The notes: generated by a model from the sequence alone, not told the origin. Shown: positions 1-8,483, counted from the first letter of the stretch. The stretch: DNA of 64,000 nt from Alishewanella tabrizica (GCF_014652375.1 NZ_BMYR01000014.1:1-64000); one strand, 5' to 3'. Translations and numbers: made by a program.

Positions 1-65
1 CGGGACTCGAACCCGCGACCCCCGGCGTGACAGGCCGGTATTCTAACCGACTGAACTACCGCTCC
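1..65 (-). tRNA. tRNA-Asp (GTC), 3' end cut off by window edge
   Basis: This is the last of three identical tandem tRNA-Asp genes. The 65 visible bases equal the first 65 bases of the two complete copies, and the anticodon GUC is at 29-31 on the complement. The missing 12 bases (rest of acceptor stem and CCA) lie outside the window. Confidence 0.95.
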
Positions 66-91
66 GGATCAGGAAGCTGTCTCGATACAAG

Positions 92-168
92 TGGCGGAGC
101 GGACGGGACTCGAACCCGCGACCCCCGGCGTGACAGGCCGGTATTCTAACCGACTGAACTACCGCTCC
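92..168 (-). tRNA. tRNA-Asp (GTC)
   Basis: A 77-nt tRNA with encoded CCA at its 3' end (92-94 on the complement), acceptor stem GGAGCGG/CCGCTCC, T-loop GTTCGAGTC and anticodon GUC at 132-134. It is identical to the copies on either side and separated from them by 26 and 16 nt, so all three are probably cut from one precursor. Confidence 0.97.
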
Positions 169-184
169 GGTGTGTATCGAAAAT

Positions 185-261
185 TGGCGGAGCGGACGGG
201 ACTCGAACCCGCGACCCCCGGCGTGACAGGCCGGTATTCTAACCGACTGAACTACCGCTCC
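185..261 (-). tRNA. tRNA-Asp (GTC), promoter-proximal copy
   Basis: A 77-nt tRNA with encoded CCA, anticodon GUC at 225-227 on the complement and the same sequence as the next two copies. It is the first gene of the tandem, about 50 nt downstream of a strong sigma70 promoter. Confidence 0.97.
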
Positions 262-310
262 GCACCAAGCACTAGACAATTTCATTTGGGTATCGTCTGG
301 TGCGGCGGGA

Positions 311-339
311 ATGATACGGATTAGGCTAAAGCCCGTCAA
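311..339 (-). promoter_or_regulatory. sigma70 promoter of the tRNA-Asp cluster
   Basis: On the complement: -35 TTGACG (334-339), a 17-nt spacer and -10 TATCAT (311-316). The next bases, TCCCGCCGCA, form a G+C-rich discriminator of the sort found at stringently controlled stable-RNA promoters. An 8-bp inverted repeat (323-330 with 348-355) straddles the -35. It could be the 3' hairpin of the upstream gene but lacks a U-tract. Confidence 0.8.
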
Positions 340-367
340 CACCTTTTTTTAGCCTTTTGCCTATTCC

Positions 368-1771
368 TTAATCATCCGGTAATGAAAGGTCGAGAATGTC
401 ATCTGAATCGGTGTTTTTTTGCACTTTCTTCGGTTCATTTTTATCTTGCGGATTATTTGCTGGTGTCTCTTCCACCTTTTTTTTCTTACGCCAAAAAAGC
501 AATACGGCAAAACCCCGTCCGGTAAACACCAGCCAAATTGCCGTACCGCCCGTCAATAAAATAATCAGATTAGCAGCAATTACCCATAGCCACGGAAAGG
601 TTTGCTCTTCAGTTGCAACTAGGGTACTAAGATCTTCAGCAGACTCTGCAATAACTGGCTCGGTTATCGCAGGTGCTTCTTGAGCTTGTACCGTTACCAG
701 AAAACGCTCTTCGGGTAAATTTAACACAAACTCCCTACCATCTTGCATTTGCCCAAACACCGCCACATTTAAGATATAACTGCCCGGGCCACGATTTTCC
801 ATAGCAATTTCTCTGCTTTGGCCTGGCTCGGTTAACGCAAAAGGCTGCATATCGCCATCGGGATAACGTATTTGTCCTTGAAATAATAAAGACGCAGGAT
901 CAACTAACTCAGATACAGGCTCAAATGAAACTCGGTGATGTTGCGGTTGCCCTTCTGCCGTGTTCGTGCCCGCTTCAATCTTTAAGGCTACCGGTGCGGG
1001 GGCAATGATGACAGGCGCTTGTGCTATTTCACGGCTGTATAAAGGGGTTGTAACACTAAATTTTGGCGTCCATTCACCGGCCCCAAAACCAAGATTTATT
1101 TCACCGGTAAAAATACCGTCGCGCGCGCTGGCATCATAACCTCGACCATCATCTCTAAAGGTCGCAACTTCAACGATACCCCGGCCAAAATTGTCATACT
1201 CTTTGTTATTAGTACTCAAAAAGTGGACTTGTAAATTAAGGATATCTTTAAACTCTCTAACATCAACAGTACGATCGCCGTCCATCAATCTCGCAGTCAA
1301 TTTGAACGTTTCGCCTACCATCAACGGCTCAGGAAGCGCATCGACTTTCAGCTCAACATCGGTAAGCACTAAAATTTTACTATCGGGTAATATCCGACCT
1401 ATTGCTTGCCAAGGTCCAGGCATCGGATTGCTAATTTCAATTAAATCGTAAGTCGCAGCATCATGCCAACGCATACCATTATCTTTCGCGGTGTTATAAA
1501 ACACTTTACTGCCATCGGGTCTCACTAATACGATCGATGCCGTGCCACGACGCCGAAATAGCACCATGGTAATGCTTTCAATGCCATCATCGATGCGAAA
1601 CCGATTATCTAAAAGGGGGATTTGATTACCCAGCGGTAAGTCAGCAAGCATTTTTAACCCTGCTTGCGCTGCTTGTTCGTCCATTTCCTGTGTTTGTTGC
1701 GGTTGTTGTGTCTGAGCCAGACTTACGCCGCACAAACACCACAGCAACAGCACAAGGCTTAATTTCGCCAT
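368..1771 (-). CDS. TIGR03503-like membrane-anchored exported protein
   Basis: A 467-aa protein with an N-terminal signal peptide (MAKLSLVLLLWCLCGVSLA), a long periplasmic beta-rich region, one transmembrane helix near residues 390-415 and a charged Lys/Asp-rich cytoplasmic tail. It resembles the uncharacterised family TIGR03503, which I recall beside dnaQ in Shewanella-like genomes; its function is unknown. I chose the ATG at 1771 because AGGAGG lies 9 nt before it; a TTG two codons earlier gives a longer frame but no better site. It overlaps the end of dnaQ by 13 nt, so the two genes are probably translationally coupled. An envelope mechanical or sensor role is possible but not shown. Confidence 0.7.
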   Translation of the reverse strand: MAKLSLVLLLWCLCGVSLAQTQQPQQTQEMDEQAAQAGLKMLADLPLGNQIPLLDNRFRIDDGIESITMVLFRRRGTASIVLVRPDGSKVFYNTAKDNGMRWHDAATYDLIEISNPMPGPWQAIGRILPDSKILVLTDVELKVDALPEPLMVGETFKLTARLMDGDRTVDVREFKDILNLQVHFLSTNNKEYDNFGRGIVEVATFRDDGRGYDASARDGIFTGEINLGFGAGEWTPKFSVTTPLYSREIAQAPVIIAPAPVALKIEAGTNTAEGQPQHHRVSFEPVSELVDPASLLFQGQIRYPDGDMQPFALTEPGQSREIAMENRGPGSYILNVAVFGQMQDGREFVLNLPEERFLVTVQAQEAPAITEPVIAESAEDLSTLVATEEQTFPWLWVIAANLIILLTGGTAIWLVFTGRGFAVLLFWRKKKKVEETPANNPQDKNEPKKVQKNTDSDDILDLSLPDD

Positions 1772-2463
1772 AGACAACTGCCTCCTTTTTTCTGAACCAA
1801 ATCAAGCCGTCCTTCATGCGCAGCTAATTCGTCCACATTGGCTTTAATCACCTTAAGCTTGCCATTGCGAGCAATGGTTAAGGTATTAACCACATCATGC
1901 TGTGCTATGTGCTCTTCAGCCGCTAGATTGAGGCTGCCCTGCCCCCCCGTCATGAGCAAATAAACATCGGCCAAAATCTCAGCGTCAAGTAAAGCGCCAT
2001 GCAAGGTTCGATGACTGTTATTGATATCATAACGACGACATAACGCATCGAGATTATTTTTTTGTCCCGGATGAAGTTCTCTGGCTAACTTTAATGTATC
2101 GACAATCGCGCAATGGCTTGCTACAGGTGGCAAAGTGGGTTTTAGTAAAGAAAATTCGTGATCAATAAATCCCACATCGAAAGCCGCATTGTGAATAACC
2201 AGCTCAGCACCTTGAATATAATCAAAAAAACGTTGTGCTATATCACGAAAGGTTGGCTCGTGCTGCAAACGTTCGTTGGTAATACCGTGAATCGCAATAG
2301 CCTCTGCCTCAATCTCGCGCTCAGGATTGATATAAACATGAAAGTTATGCCCGGTAAAACGTCGATTGATCAGTTCAACGCACCCGATTTCAATAATACG
2401 ATGGCCTTCTTTGGGGTTGATACCGGTAGTTTCAGTATCCAGAATAATTTGTCGTTTTAGCAT
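1759..2463 (-). CDS. dnaQ: DNA polymerase III epsilon subunit (proofreading exonuclease)
   Basis: DnaQ is the 3'-5' proofreading exonuclease of the replicative polymerase core. The DEDDh motifs are all present: D9-T-E11 (ExoI), HNAAFD with D96 (ExoII), and H155/D160 (ExoIII). The C-terminal 50 residues form the tail that binds the alpha subunit. At 234 aa it is close to the E. coli protein (243 aa). It is divergent from rnhA, the same arrangement as in E. coli, so the 138-bp gap must hold both promoters. The TIGR03503-like gene follows with an overlap. Confidence 0.97.
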   Translation of the reverse strand: MLKRQIILDTETTGINPKEGHRIIEIGCVELINRRFTGHNFHVYINPEREIEAEAIAIHGITNERLQHEPTFRDIAQRFFDYIQGAELVIHNAAFDVGFIDHEFSLLKPTLPPVASHCAIVDTLKLARELHPGQKNNLDALCRRYDINNSHRTLHGALLDAEILADVYLLMTGGQGSLNLAAEEHIAQHDVVNTLTIARNGKLKVIKANVDELAAHEGRLDLVQKKGGSCLWRN

Positions 2464-2496
2464 GGCTCATTTGGTATTTATCTGCAATTGAGGTTG

Positions 2497-2502
2497 ATTA
2501 TA
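2497..2502 (-). promoter_or_regulatory. candidate -10 element for dnaQ
   Basis: A perfect TATAAT on the complement, about 33 nt before the dnaQ start. No good -35 is found at 16-18 nt, so the assignment rests on the -10 and its position. Confidence 0.4.
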
Positions 2503-2601
2503 TACCCAAACCACCGCAATATGCAGATTTTAGCTAAGCACCTTAAACCAGTTAATTTGCTCAGGTTTGCGTGAGTGCGGATCAAGGTAAACAAAAGCAG
2601 T

Positions 2602-3087
2602 ATGCAAAAAAGTATTACTATTTATACGGATGGATCGTGCTTGGGTAATCCGGGACCAGGCGGATACGGTGCGATTTTGATATTTAAACAACATCGTAAA
2701 GAGCTCAGTGGCGGTTTTCGACTAACAACAAATAATCGCATGGAATTATTGGCTGCCATAATGGGATTGGAAGCATTAAAAGATCAATGCAGTGTTGATC
2801 TTACCACCGATAGTCAATATGTGCGGTTGGGCATTACCCAATGGCTAGCCGGTTGGAAACGTAATCAATGGCGAACTAGTCAGAAGCAACCGGTTAAAAA
2901 TCAGGACTTGTGGCAACGTTTGGATCGCGCTTGCCAGCAACATATGGTTAAATGGCATTGGGTTAAAGCGCACAATGGCCATCCTGAAAACGAGCGCTGT
3001 GATCAGCTAGCAAGAGCGGCAGCAACAAACGAAGCTACCGCTATTGATGAGGTATTTGAAGAAAATAACGCCTTACTTGGCGGCTAA
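2602..3087 (+). CDS. rnhA: ribonuclease HI
   Basis: Degrades the RNA strand of RNA-DNA hybrids. The 161-aa protein has the full active site at the same numbering as E. coli RNase HI: D10 (TDGS), E48 (RMEL), D70 (TTDS), H124 and D134. I chose the ATG at 2602, which gives the family N-terminus [12 protein letters not shown]; an in-frame GTG at 2575 would add nine unconserved residues. The ribosome-binding site is weak (AAGG about 14 nt upstream). Its last 15 bases overlap the end of the convergent glutathione peroxidase gene. Confidence 0.97.
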   Translation: MQKSITIYTDGSCLGNPGPGGYGAILIFKQHRKELSGGFRLTTNNRMELLAAIMGLEALKDQCSVDLTTDSQYVRLGITQWLAGWKRNQWRTSQKQPVKNQDLWQRLDRACQQHMVKWHWVKAHNGHPENERCDQLARAAATNEATAIDEVFEENNALLGG

Positions 3088-3624
3088 CATCTTTTCAAGT
3101 TCAGCAAGAAACTTTGGATCATCTGGGCTGGTGCGGCTACCAAAATGCACCACCTGTTGTTCATCACTACTTACGATGTACTTGTTGAAGTTCCATGATG
3201 GACTTTCACCCGTTTTGGCAATTAACGCTTTAAAAACAGGATTAGCTTTATCGCCACGAACGCTGGTGGTAGAAAACATTGGGAACTCTACACCATAAGT
3301 TAAATAACAAACTTCGGCAGTTTTCTCTTCGTCATTATGCTCTTGACGAAAATCATTCGATGGAAAACCTAATACCACTAAACCTTGATCTTTATATTGC
3401 TGGTAGAGCGCTTCTAACGCTTCAAATTGTGGCGTAAAACCACACTTACTCGCAGTATTTACCACAATAAGTGTTTTACCTTTAAATTGCTCACACAAAT
3501 CAACACTTTCGCGCGTTTTTAATTGTTGTACAGAGTGACCTAAAATATCACCGCACTGCGCAGATTCCGCGGGCGATGCCCATGCTAAAGCCCCTAACAT
3601 GGCTACCGCTAACATTGTTTTCAT
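3073..3624 (-). CDS. exported glutathione peroxidase family protein
   Basis: A thiol peroxidase of the GPx/BtuE family, 183 aa, with a cleavable signal peptide (about residues 1-22, ending ESAQC), so it probably acts in the periplasm. The peroxidatic cysteine is C61 in [12 protein letters not shown]144-N145 of the WNFNKY motif and a possible resolving cysteine C106 are also present. The usual catalytic glutamine of the FPxNQF motif is Asp here (FPSNDF, residues 88-92), a departure from the standard tetrad. With Cys rather than Sec it is likely thioredoxin-dependent. The 3' end overlaps rnhA by 15 nt. Confidence 0.88.
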   Translation of the reverse strand: MKTMLAVAMLGALAWASPAESAQCGDILGHSVQQLKTRESVDLCEQFKGKTLIVVNTASKCGFTPQFEALEALYQQYKDQGLVVLGFPSNDFRQEHNDEEKTAEVCYLTYGVEFPMFSTTSVRGDKANPVFKALIAKTGESPSWNFNKYIVSSDEQQVVHFGSRTSPDDPKFLAELEKMLAAK

Positions 3625-3793
3625 TCTTATCTCCGTTAATCAGAATAATTATTTTTTGAGTATACGCTTAACAGAGAAGGTTGGATTCTTATTTATGAAT
3701 AATCGCATTATTCATCGTTAGCATAAAAAAAATTCACTGTTTTAAATCTAAAAAAATCGGTAAATAGTCAGAAAAATCGAAGAGGCTTATTTA

Positions 3794-3985
3794 ATGACAT
3801 CCTTACCGCCTATAGAACCAGAGTTAGACGATATTGTTGATGATCCAGAACTTGAAAAAAATTTAAATAAAAAAGATGTTAAATCGCGTCAAAAATTAGA
3901 AGCGCGCAAACGTATTGATGAGTTATTAGAGCAAAAACGTTTACGCAAACTGTTAGATGATTGGGATCTCAATGACGAGACTTAG
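3794..3985 (+). CDS. small charged protein, PA3496-like
   Basis: A 63-aa protein of mostly Glu, Asp, Lys and Arg, predicted almost wholly helical, with a central RQKLEARKRIDELLEQKRLR stretch. Length and composition fit the PA3496 family, named as putative envelope integrity proteins, but there is no motif to prove it and the function is not established. The start is preceded by AAGAGG with 7 nt spacing, which supports expression. It stands alone between the peroxidase gene and folE. Confidence 0.55.
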   Translation: MTSLPPIEPELDDIVDDPELEKNLNKKDVKSRQKLEARKRIDELLEQKRLRKLLDDWDLNDET

Positions 3986-4092
3986 AAAGCATTTGAAATG
4001 ATTTAAGAGGCATATGTTCTGGTGTTATGTGTTAAGGCCGTCCACCCAAAAATGTAGCAACGGCCTATGTGCACCAGCGAGCAAATACTCCA

Positions 4093-4734
4093 CTAACGAG
4101 ACAAAAACTCTGCGCGGGTGCGAGCGTCATCTTTAAAACAACCGCCTAATGCCGTCGTTTGTGTTTTAGAATTAACATCCATTACGCCACGCGATTTTAC
4201 GCAATAGTGAATAGCATCCATGGTAACAGCAACGTTATCGGTATCTAACAGTGTCTGAAGTGCGACTAAAATCTGCTGTGTCAACCGCTCTTGTACTTGT
4301 GGACGCTGTGCAAAGAAACGCACTATGCGATTAATTTTTGATAACCCAATAATTCGATCTTTGGGGATATAAGCGACAGTAGCACTACCGTCTATTGTCA
4401 CAAAATGATGTTCGCACGTGCTGGTGAAGCTAATATCTTTAACTTTGACCATTTCACTTACTTGCATTTTATTTTCAATAACGGCTATTTTGGGAAAAGT
4501 GCTATAATCTAAACCGCTAAACACCTCGTCTACATACATTTTAGCAATACGATGAGGGGTTTCACGTAAACTGTCATCGTTCAAATCAAGCCCTAATGTA
4601 TTCACGATGTCTGTCATCAGTTGACTGATTTTTTCATACTTTTCGTTACGAGATAAACCATTGTCGCGCATAGGTGTTTCAAGACCTTTAGCCTCCAGCA
4701 CGCTGCGCACTAATATCGCTTCTTTTGATAACAT
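4093..4734 (-). CDS. folE: GTP cyclohydrolase I
   Basis: Converts GTP to 7,8-dihydroneopterin triphosphate, the first step of folate (and queuosine precursor) synthesis. The 213-aa protein carries the zinc ligands C107, H110 (in CEHHF) and C178, and the family core [25 protein letters not shown]. The ATG at 4734 is chosen because the protein then begins MLSKEA like E. coli FolE and GGAAG lies 6 nt upstream; an upstream in-frame ATG at 4827 would add 31 unconserved residues running through the probable promoter region. Confidence 0.97.
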   Translation of the reverse strand: MLSKEAILVRSVLEAKGLETPMRDNGLSRNEKYEKISQLMTDIVNTLGLDLNDDSLRETPHRIAKMYVDEVFSGLDYSTFPKIAVIENKMQVSEMVKVKDISFTSTCEHHFVTIDGSATVAYIPKDRIIGLSKINRIVRFFAQRPQVQERLTQQILVALQTLLDTDNVAVTMDAIHYCVKSRGVMDVNSKTQTTALGGCFKDDARTRAEFLSR

Positions 4735-4834
4735 AATGCTTCCAAAACCTGATAAGGATACGGCATATACGCTTTGCTTTACCAAGCAGTTTAGCGACCG
4801 TGTAACATAATTGTATTTTACACCCATAAATAGC

Positions 4835-4859
4835 GAAAGCCCAGCAAGGCTGGGCTTTC
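4835..4859 (-). terminator. intrinsic terminator after the DUF2750 gene
   Basis: A perfect 11-bp stem (GAAAGCCCAGC/GCTGGGCTTTC) with a 3-nt loop, 22 nt past the DUF2750 stop codon. The U-tract on the complement is short (TTTC then TATTT), so it could act in either direction. Confidence 0.65.
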
Positions 4860-4880
4860 CTCATTGCACCAAACGTCGTT

Positions 4881-5234
4881 TTACTGAACCAAGGCCAATG
4901 CTTCTAACAATTCTCGCGGTTCCACTTCTGGGCCATTTAGGGATTCATCCCAGTTAGTTCCAATTAACACGCCATCATCATACATTTCTTTTAACCAGCC
5001 TTCGCAAAACACATCAAGTGGGATCGCCTCAGGTTTATAACCAGCCCACTCGTCTGAACAATGTGCCTGCGCTTCGGCTTTATTTGACCAAAACGGCATT
5101 ACATCCGTTTCTTCAAACTCAACCGATTCAACAACCAGTAAATCCTCGCCATCAGCCAGGGTCCAAACCACGCCTTGGGTTTTAGCTTCTTCAATAAAAC
5201 GTTGGAAACTCGGATCGTGTGCAAACTCAGCCAT
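4881..5234 (-). CDS. DUF2750 domain protein
   Basis: A 117-aa cytoplasmic, acidic protein that matches the DUF2750 family along its whole length: a W-T-L core, FWSNKAEAQAHCSDEWAGYKP, then VFCEGWLKEMYDDGVLIGTNWD. The family is small, widespread in gammaproteobacteria and uncharacterised. No catalytic residues can be recognised. It is a single gene that ends at a strong hairpin before folE. Confidence 0.85.
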   Translation of the reverse strand: MAEFAHDPSFQRFIEEAKTQGVVWTLADGEDLLVVESVEFEETDVMPFWSNKAEAQAHCSDEWAGYKPEAIPLDVFCEGWLKEMYDDGVLIGTNWDESLNGPEVEPRELLEALALVQ

Positions 5235-5396
5235 AATAAACCTGCTAAAAAATTAGTTATCGACGACTATTAAAACAGAGATCAGCTAGCAAAAGCCAAC
5301 TTTATTCAGTAAGTATGGCATTCACTTTCCCCCTTGGCTAAAAATAACGTACAATTTGTGCTGGTCTGATAGCCCTTAACGGACGGTAGCATAATA

Positions 5397-7058
5397 ATGG
5401 CACAATATATTTACTCTATGTATCGGGTATCGAAAGTCGTTCCCCCGAAACGTACAATTTTAAAAGATATATCACTCTCCTTTTTTCCCGGCGCGAAAAT
5501 TGGCGTCTTGGGCTTAAACGGCTCCGGTAAATCCACACTGTTACGCATTATGGCCGGTGTTGATAAGGAGTTTGAAGGTGAAGCACGCCCCCTTGCCGGC
5601 ACTAAAATTGGTTACTTACCGCAAGAACCTCAATTAGATCCGACCAAAACTGTGCGCCAAATTGTGGAAGAAGCTGTAGCAGACGTAAAGCACGCCTTTA
5701 CACGCTTAGATGAAGTGTATGCCGCTTACGCCGATGAAAATGCAGATTTTGACGCCCTTGCACGCGAACAAGGCGAACTGGAAGCATTAATCCAGGCAAA
5801 AGACGGTCATAATCTTGAGAACACCTTAGAACGTGCCGCAGATGCGCTTCGCCTCCCCCAATGGGATGCCAAAATTGAGTATTTATCGGGTGGTGAACGA
5901 CGTCGTGTTGCTATTTGCCGATTGTTACTTGAACGCCCTGACATGTTGTTACTCGACGAACCGACCAACCACTTAGATGCGGAATCGGTTGCATGGTTAG
6001 AGCGTTTCTTACATGATTATCCAGGTACCGTAGTGGCAATAACCCACGATAGATACTTCTTAGATAACGTAGCGGGTTGGATTTTAGAACTAGACCGCGG
6101 CGAAGGTATTCCTTGGGAAGGCAATTACTCTTCTTGGTTAGAGCAAAAAGATGCACGTTTACAGCAAGAAGAAAAAACCGAAAATGCTCGCCAGCGTTCT
6201 ATAAAACAAGAACTGGAGTGGGTAAGAACGAACCCGAAAGGTCGTCATGCTAAAAGCAAAGCACGGATGGCGCGCTTTGAAGAGCTGCAAAGTCAAGAAT
6301 TCCAAAAACGCAATGAGACCAATGAGTTGTTTATTCCACCAGGTCCTCGTTTAGGCGACAAAGTGCTGGATGTGAAAAACCTGTGTAAGTCTTTTGGCGA
6401 TCGTGTGTTAATTGATGATCTCAGTTTCAGTATTCCCAAAGGCGCAATTGTCGGCATCATCGGCCCCAACGGTGCAGGTAAATCTACGCTCTTTAAAATG
6501 ATCACGGGCAGTGAGCAAGCCAACAGTGGTAGTATTGACGTGGGTGAAACCGTACACGTTGCCAGCGTTGAGCAATTCCGAGACAGCATGAACCCAAAGA
6601 ATACCGTATGGCAAGAAATTTCAAACGGTCAAGATATGTTGCAAATTGGCAGTTTTCAAATTCCAAGCCGGGCTTACGTCGGTCGTTTTAACTTTAAAGG
6701 TAATGATCAGCAAAAATTTATCGGCGAATTATCAGGCGGTGAACGTAACAGAGTGCATCTTGCGGCGTTGTTAAAGGCCGGTGGTAATATGCTACTGCTA
6801 GATGAACCCACCAACGATCTTGACGTTGAGACCTTGCGTGCACTCGAAAATGCCATTCTGGATTTCCCTGGCTGTGCCATGGTAATTTCGCACGATCGCT
6901 GGTTTTTAGATCGGATCGCCACGCATATTCTAGATTACCGTGATGAAGGCAAAATTAACTTCTTCGAAGGCAATTATTCTGATTATGAAGCGTGGATTAA
7001 ATTAACTTACGGCGCAGCGGCCTTAGAACCACATCGTATTAAATACAAAAAAATCTAA
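5397..7058 (+). CDS. ettA: energy-dependent translational throttle protein EttA (ABC-F)
   Basis: An ABC-F ATPase that binds the ribosomal E site and gates entry into elongation according to ATP/ADP ratio. The 553-aa protein (E. coli 555) has two ATPase domains and no membrane segment: Walker A 39-47 (GLNGSGKST) and 356-364 (GPNGAGKST), ABC signatures LSGGE at 163-167 and in the second half, and LLLDEPTNHLD at 184-194. The linker (about 240-325), including the Arg/Lys-rich segment KGRHAKSKARMARF, is the tRNA-interacting arm typical of EttA. It is monocistronic, with a terminator 46 nt beyond its stop. Confidence 0.96.
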   Translation: MAQYIYSMYRVSKVVPPKRTILKDISLSFFPGAKIGVLGLNGSGKSTLLRIMAGVDKEFEGEARPLAGTKIGYLPQEPQLDPTKTVRQIVEEAVADVKHAFTRLDEVYAAYADENADFDALAREQGELEALIQAKDGHNLENTLERAADALRLPQWDAKIEYLSGGERRRVAICRLLLERPDMLLLDEPTNHLDAESVAWLERFLHDYPGTVVAITHDRYFLDNVAGWILELDRGEGIPWEGNYSSWLEQKDARLQQEEKTENARQRSIKQELEWVRTNPKGRHAKSKARMARFEELQSQEFQKRNETNELFIPPGPRLGDKVLDVKNLCKSFGDRVLIDDLSFSIPKGAIVGIIGPNGAGKSTLFKMITGSEQANSGSIDVGETVHVASVEQFRDSMNPKNTVWQEISNGQDMLQIGSFQIPSRAYVGRFNFKGNDQQKFIGELSGGERNRVHLAALLKAGGNMLLLDEPTNDLDVETLRALENAILDFPGCAMVISHDRWFLDRIATHILDYRDEGKINFFEGNYSDYEAWIKLTYGAAALEPHRIKYKKI

Positions 7059-7103
7059 CGTGTTATCGCGATGACTGTCGTTGTTCCCTAACGACATCCT
7101 GAC

Positions 7104-7128
7104 AACGCCTGCTCTGTGCAGGCGTTTT
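7104..7128 (+). terminator. intrinsic terminator of ettA
   Basis: A 9-bp stem AACGCCTGC/GCAGGCGTT with a 5-nt loop, whose 3' arm runs into TTTT. Confidence 0.8.
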
Positions 7129-7169
7129 CGTAGGCGGTTTAACAAAGGTAATGACGGCCTTATTGCTGC

Positions 7170-7215
7170 TTGCAAATTGCTTAAAAGCTGCTAAAGTAAC
7201 TGAGAATTATTATCA
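7170..7215 (+). promoter_or_regulatory. promoter with Fur-like box
   Basis: A sigma70-like promoter (TTGCAA 7170-7175, 16-nt spacer, TAAAGT 7192-7197) is followed at 7201-7215 by TGAGAATTATTATCA. That matches the Fur 7-1-7 consensus TGATAATnATTATCA at 13 of its 14 specified positions. The box covers the expected transcription start and lies 14 nt before the ATG at 7230, a good place for iron-dependent repression. Confidence 0.65.
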
Positions 7216-7229
7216 TCTAAGGGCGTTTT

Positions 7230-7601
7230 ATGAAATCACTCTATTACATCGTATTGCTCGGTATGCTGTCGTTAACCAGTCAAGCCAGTTTTGCTAACGA
7301 GCGTCCAGCACATTTTAAAGGTGAAACAATATGTAATACGCAACAAGCCATCGCGAGTTTTAACACAGCAAACACCCAACTAGCCAAACTGCTGGCTGGC
7401 GAATTGAATCCGACAACGATTACTGAAATTCACGAACTCACTTATACACTGGAAAACGCTTTAGCCTTGCTTCCTGCCGCAGATGACACCCTTAAAGCCG
7501 TGTTAGAAGAGGTACATTTAGGCTCTGAAGTAATGGACGCCACACGTGTGCGTGATAATGGTCAGCTTTATCTACAGTTGGCCAAAAAATTACAAAACTA
7601 A
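7230..7601 (+). CDS. small exported protein, DUF6746-like, probably Fur-regulated
   Basis: A 123-aa protein with a signal peptide (cleavage near residues 20-22, SQASFANE) and a mature helical domain. The sequence RPAHFKGE followed by an HELTYTLENAL helix and a GQLYLQLAKKL C-terminus resembles the uncharacterised family DUF6746; I have no stronger identification. Upstream lies a near-consensus Fur box over the promoter, so expression probably rises in iron starvation. The next gene, a CbiM-like membrane protein, starts 88 nt later and may be co-expressed. AAGGG sits 8 nt before the ATG. Confidence 0.7.
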   Translation: MKSLYYIVLLGMLSLTSQASFANERPAHFKGETICNTQQAIASFNTANTQLAKLLAGELNPTTITEIHELTYTLENALALLPAADDTLKAVLEEVHLGSEVMDATRVRDNGQLYLQLAKKLQN

Positions 7602-7604
7602 TTC

Positions 7605-7613
7605 TGCTATAAT
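7605..7613 (+). promoter_or_regulatory. extended -10 promoter before the CbiM-like gene
   Basis: TGCTATAAT is a perfect extended -10 (TGnTATAAT); no clear -35. A 7-bp hairpin (AGCCCAG 7615-7621 with CTGGGCT 7630-7636) lies at the start of the resulting transcript and lacks a U-tract. The gene at 7690 may therefore have its own start site besides read-through. Confidence 0.5.
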
Positions 7614-7689
7614 CAGCCCAGTTATATGGCTGGGCTCGCGTGTTCTGCGCTAAAATCGTGCCACTCTCACGCAAATCTGATCCTAAGTT

Positions 7690-8337
7690 ATGACCCATTG
7701 GCAGCTCATCGCATGGCTTGGTAGCCTCATTATCTTATTGCGTTTTTATCCCAAAGAATTCGTACCGCGCTTGCTCCAGGTCCCTGGTTATCAACATCTG
7801 GTGTTTGCGTCAGCCGTGTTTCTTACGTTACTCTGGTCAGTTAGAGCAGGTATTGTGCCGGGGTTAGAATTGTTTTTCCTGGGAATCACCACGCTCGTTC
7901 TATGCCATGGTTGGCGTATTGCTATGTGGATCTGTTGTATTCCACTTTGCATGCTATTGTTATTTGGAATAGTACCGTTAACAGAGGGTGGCGCATTTGC
8001 CCTTACGACGTTTATCTTGCCTGGCCTGTTTAGCTACGCGGTATTTAAGTGGTCATATCATTATTTAAGCCGTCATTTATTTGTTTATATTTTTGTAGCC
8101 GGTTTTATTAATGCCGCCCTAACTATTATGCTAAAAATTCTGCTGACGTCAGGTTGGTTCTTGCTTCAAGACAGCCATAGTTGGCATACGATTTATCAGA
8201 ACTACACGCAATTGGCGCTTTTGATTTGGTTTGGCGAAGCGCTATTAAACGGTATGGCGATTACATTGATGGCGGTTTATCGCCCTGAATGGCTGCGCAC
8301 TTTTTATGATAATGAGTATTTATCACCCGAGCGCTAA
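7690..8337 (+). CDS. CbiM-like energy-coupling permease homologue (COG3235)
   Basis: A 215-aa very hydrophobic protein with about six to seven transmembrane helices. It ends with the motif GEALLNGMAITLMAVYRPEWLRTFYDNEYL, which fits the COG3235 predicted membrane proteins annotated as energy-coupling factor permeases related to CbiM. CbiM proteins take up cobalt or nickel, but the N-terminal metal-binding MHI motif is absent here and no ATPase or T-component gene is nearby, so metal transport is unproven. It follows a gene with a Fur-like operator, which hints at a metal-related role. Confidence 0.7.
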   Translation: MTHWQLIAWLGSLIILLRFYPKEFVPRLLQVPGYQHLVFASAVFLTLLWSVRAGIVPGLELFFLGITTLVLCHGWRIAMWICCIPLCMLLLFGIVPLTEGGAFALTTFILPGLFSYAVFKWSYHYLSRHLFVYIFVAGFINAALTIMLKILLTSGWFLLQDSHSWHTIYQNYTQLALLIWFGEALLNGMAITLMAVYRPEWLRTFYDNEYLSPER

Positions 8338-8366
8338 CCCGAGTAGACTAGGGTGAAACGTTGACA

Positions 8367-8397
8367 CTAAAAAATAGTTAAATTAACTACTTTTTAG
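8367..8397 (+). terminator. A/T-rich intrinsic terminator
   Basis: An imperfect 14-bp stem (CTAAAAAATAGTTA/TAACTACTTTTTAG, one mismatch) with a 3-nt loop, then TTTTTGATTATTTT. It lies 30 nt beyond the CbiM-like gene. Confidence 0.55.
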
Positions 8398-8483
8398 TTT
8401 TTGATTATTTTGCCGTTGAGAGTGAAACTGCTTAATAAATATTTTACATTTATTTATCAAGCACTTAATTTCAATTACGTCAT

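Noticed and set aside
1..340. tRNA-Asp cluster (and tRNA-Trp at 60.2 kb) as an integration site for a mobile island
   Set aside because: No integrase, no partial tRNA repeat on the far side and only core genes follow.
43..342. Two open frames (one on each strand) of 77-99 codons with internal protein repeats over the first 340 bases
   Set aside because: They are translations of the tandem tRNA-Asp genes; the repeated protein pieces are the tRNA copies.
3640..3660. Second Fur box before the glutathione peroxidase gene
   Set aside because: Only the AT core matches; both outer arms of the 7-1-7 consensus are wrong.
4735..4827. N-terminal extension of FolE from an ATG at 4827
   Set aside because: The added 31 residues match no FolE; a proper Shine-Dalgarno and the conserved MLSKEA start lie at 4734.
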